Origin: Acidobacteriota bacterium | GTDB lineage: Bacteria > Acidobacteriota > Vicinamibacteria > Vicinamibacterales > UBA8438 | DNA length: 64,000 nt | Assembly: GCA_009838525.1 (NCBI GenBank) | Contig: VXRJ01000018.1 | Location: forward strand, 664,336-728,335 | Direction of reading: 5' to 3' | Part shown: in pieces, positions 62,959 through 64,000 of the stretch | Position numbering within the stretch: position 1 is the stretch's first letter | Layout of the letters: the number at the start of each line of letters is the position of its first letter | Position numbers and translations under genes: made by a program | The notes under the pieces: generated by a model | What the model was told of the DNA's origin: nothing | What the model saw: only the letters and a program-made list of their open reading frames with translations | The model's database searches: none

Positions 62959-63772
62959 GCGAGGATTGCCTTCAACCGTACAAATGCGGCACGGAGGACA
63001 CTACGTCGACGCCCTCGCCGCATCGGCCGGTGAACCGATCGGGCGGCTGCTGCCGATCGATCGGATCGACCCGAATCCGGATCAGCCGCGGCAACAGATG
63101 GGAGATCTCTCCGAGTTGATCGCGTCGATCACCGAGAAGGGAATCCTCGAGCCGCTTATTGTCCGCGAGCGCGAGGGCCGGTTCCACATCATCGCCGGTG
63201 AACGACGCTACCAGGCAGCCATCCAGGTGGGATTGGCCGAGATACCGGTGATCATCCGACAGGCGGACGAAGCAGAGACCCTTGAAATCGCACTGATCGA
63301 GAACCTGCAGCGCAAAGATCTGACACCGTTTGAAGAGGCCGAAGCCCTGCACACCCTGGCGCAGAAGTTCGGCCACACCCACGCGGAACTGGCACAACGC
63401 ATCGGCAAGTCGCGCACGTCGATCACCGAGTCGCTGGCCGTGCATACGATGCCGGACGAAATCAAGCAACTGTGCCAGCTTGGCAACATCACGTCGAAAT
63501 CGTTGCTGCTGGAGGTCGTCCGGCAACGCACTCCACAGGCAATGACGGCGCTGATCGCGGAAATCTCGCGCGAAGGCACCGCCACGCGGAAGAAGGCGCG
63601 CGCCGCGCGCCGGCAGCCAGGGCGCCGGCCGAAGCCGTTCGTCTACAGCTACGCTGCACCCAACAAGGCGTTCAATGTACGGCTGGCATTCCGGAAGTCG
63701 AGCGTGCCGCGGAGTGAGCTGATTGACGCGCTCGAGAAGATCCTCGAACAATTGCGGCAGCGAGACAACTGA
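62951..63772 (+). CDS. parB: chromosome partitioning protein ParB (Spo0J)
   Basis: CTP-dependent DNA clamp that loads at parS and spreads. 273 residues from a GTG inside the end of parA. CTP-binding motifs: GERRYQA (83-89) and ENLQRKDL (117-124). The HTH follows at about 144-165 (THAELAQRIGKSRTSITESL), then a linker with a basic ARAARRQPGRRPKP and a C-terminal dimer region (ELIDALEKILEQL). The N-terminal tail that stimulates ParA is present but short (about 1-30). No consensus parS was found in this window. Confidence 0.95.
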   Translation: MSKRGLPSTVQMRHGGHYVDALAASAGEPIGRLLPIDRIDPNPDQPRQQMGDLSELIASITEKGILEPLIVREREGRFHIIAGERRYQAAIQVGLAEIPVIIRQADEAETLEIALIENLQRKDLTPFEEAEALHTLAQKFGHTHAELAQRIGKSRTSITESLAVHTMPDEIKQLCQLGNITSKSLLLEVVRQRTPQAMTALIAEISREGTATRKKARAARRQPGRRPKPFVYSYAAPNKAFNVRLAFRKSSVPRSELIDALEKILEQLRQRDN

Positions 63773-63836
63773 AGCAGCGCCTCTGCATGTCCGTCGCGGG
63801 AGGCACATCCAAGCCAAAGTTAACATAACATACCTT

Positions 63837-63866
63837 ATCGGACGTTGGCTGGCGCCAACGTCCGAT
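63837..63866. other. strong inverted repeat (hairpin) downstream of parB
   Basis: A 13-bp stem with a 4-nt TGGC loop: ATCGGACGTTGGC pairs with GCCAACGTCCGAT. It lies 65 bp after the parB stop. No T-run follows, so a rho-independent terminator is doubtful, though it could stop transcription. Its right arm is part of the tandem repeat below, while the left arm is not duplicated. Confidence 0.7.
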
Positions 63867-64000
63867 GAAGGTTTGGTCTCGCGAAACGGCTCCAGCGCTG
63901 CTGACACCACAGATGCCCCGGCCTGCCGAAGGCTGGCTGGCGCCAACGTCCGATGAAGGTTTGGTCTCGCGAAACGGCTCCAGCGCTGCTGACACCACAG
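63846..64000 (+). repeat. tandem/direct repeat, 67-bp identical units at 88-bp period
   Basis: The 67 bases from 63846 to 63912 (beginning TGGCTGGCGCCAACGTCCG, ending GACACCACAG) recur without change at 63934-64000 and may continue past the window. The 21 bp between the copies are unrelated. Period 88 is not a multiple of 3, so coding use is unlikely. The unit contains the palindromes GGCGCC and CAGCGCTG. No gene is visible from 63773 to the end; 63810-63836 is AT-rich. Confidence 0.9.

Noticed and set aside
63876..63892. parS-like GTTT...AAAC dyad in the tandem repeat
   Set aside because: The half-sites are 9 bp apart rather than 6 and the central CACGTG is missing.
63846..64000. CRISPR array
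   Set aside because: A 67-bp repeat with a 21-bp spacer is outside known repeat and spacer sizes; only two copies and no cas genes.

Overview
The window is a GC-rich (clearly above 60% by eye), gene-dense bacterial chromosome segment. It has two tRNA genes, no rRNA, no insertion sequence, no phage genes and no CRISPR array. Lpt lipopolysaccharide-transport genes, a full Tol-Pal set and many signal peptides show a diderm (Gram-negative-type) cell. Secreted TPR proteins, a DUF3467 protein beside lexA, a miaB/bifunctional-nuclease pair and a deoxyhypusine-synthase-like gene beside agmatine genes suggest Acidobacteriota, perhaps a Vicinamibacteria-like lineage. That placement is inference from gene content only. 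Almost every gene is conserved and intact, and no gap without a gene exceeds 300 bp.

Layout. 1-4711 (minus): lexA, DUF3467, nth, a small zincin, rsmA and the 5' part of ftsK, with overlapping or close spacing. 4778-9915 (plus): a secreted unknown, recG, rsmD, coaD and an aminotransferase. 9955-20367: an ArnT-like glycosyltransferase, a CoA-binding protein, rho behind a near-consensus promoter, a CDGSH protein, a dnaJ(cbpA)-clpB heat-shock pair, an NSS transporter, a bacilliredoxin and hemH. 20445-26039: a hydroxypyruvate-isomerase-like enzyme, tRNA-Pro(CGG), a secreted TPR protein, acylphosphatase, apt, tRNA-Arg(CCT) and a Tat-exported GH99-like protein with a dockerin-like module. 26280-30861: a YfgM-like protein, then a polyamine block (aguB, aguA and a convergent DHS-like gene) and tsaB.

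30900-35439 (plus): mutS, a YdcH-like protein, psd and pssA (phosphatidylethanolamine synthesis). 35554-40703 (minus): a beta-propeller protein coupled to a 1298-residue NtrY-like histidine kinase. 40786-52544 (plus): guaA, dnaE, recJ, a fused LptC/LptA-like protein, lptB, rpoN and a cupin. 52548-58268 (minus): ssb and the envelope cluster tolQ-tolR-tonB/tolA-tolB-pal-cpoB. 58454-64000 (plus): recN, miaB, a BFN nuclease, parA and parB, then a tandem repeat that runs off the window.

Recurrent themes are DNA repair and replication (lexA, nth, recG, mutS, dnaE, recJ, ssb, recN), chromosome segregation (ftsK, parAB) and envelope maintenance (Lpt, Tol-Pal, Psd/Pss). I found no convincing new multi-gene defence or mobile system. 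The observations most worth follow-up are a LexA whose Ser-Lys autocleavage dyad reads Thr-Arg, the DHS-like enzyme facing the agmatine-to-putrescine genes, the LptC/LptA fusion, the dockerin-like/GH99-like secreted protein, and unexplained palindromes and repeats around parAB and at the guaA divergent promoter.
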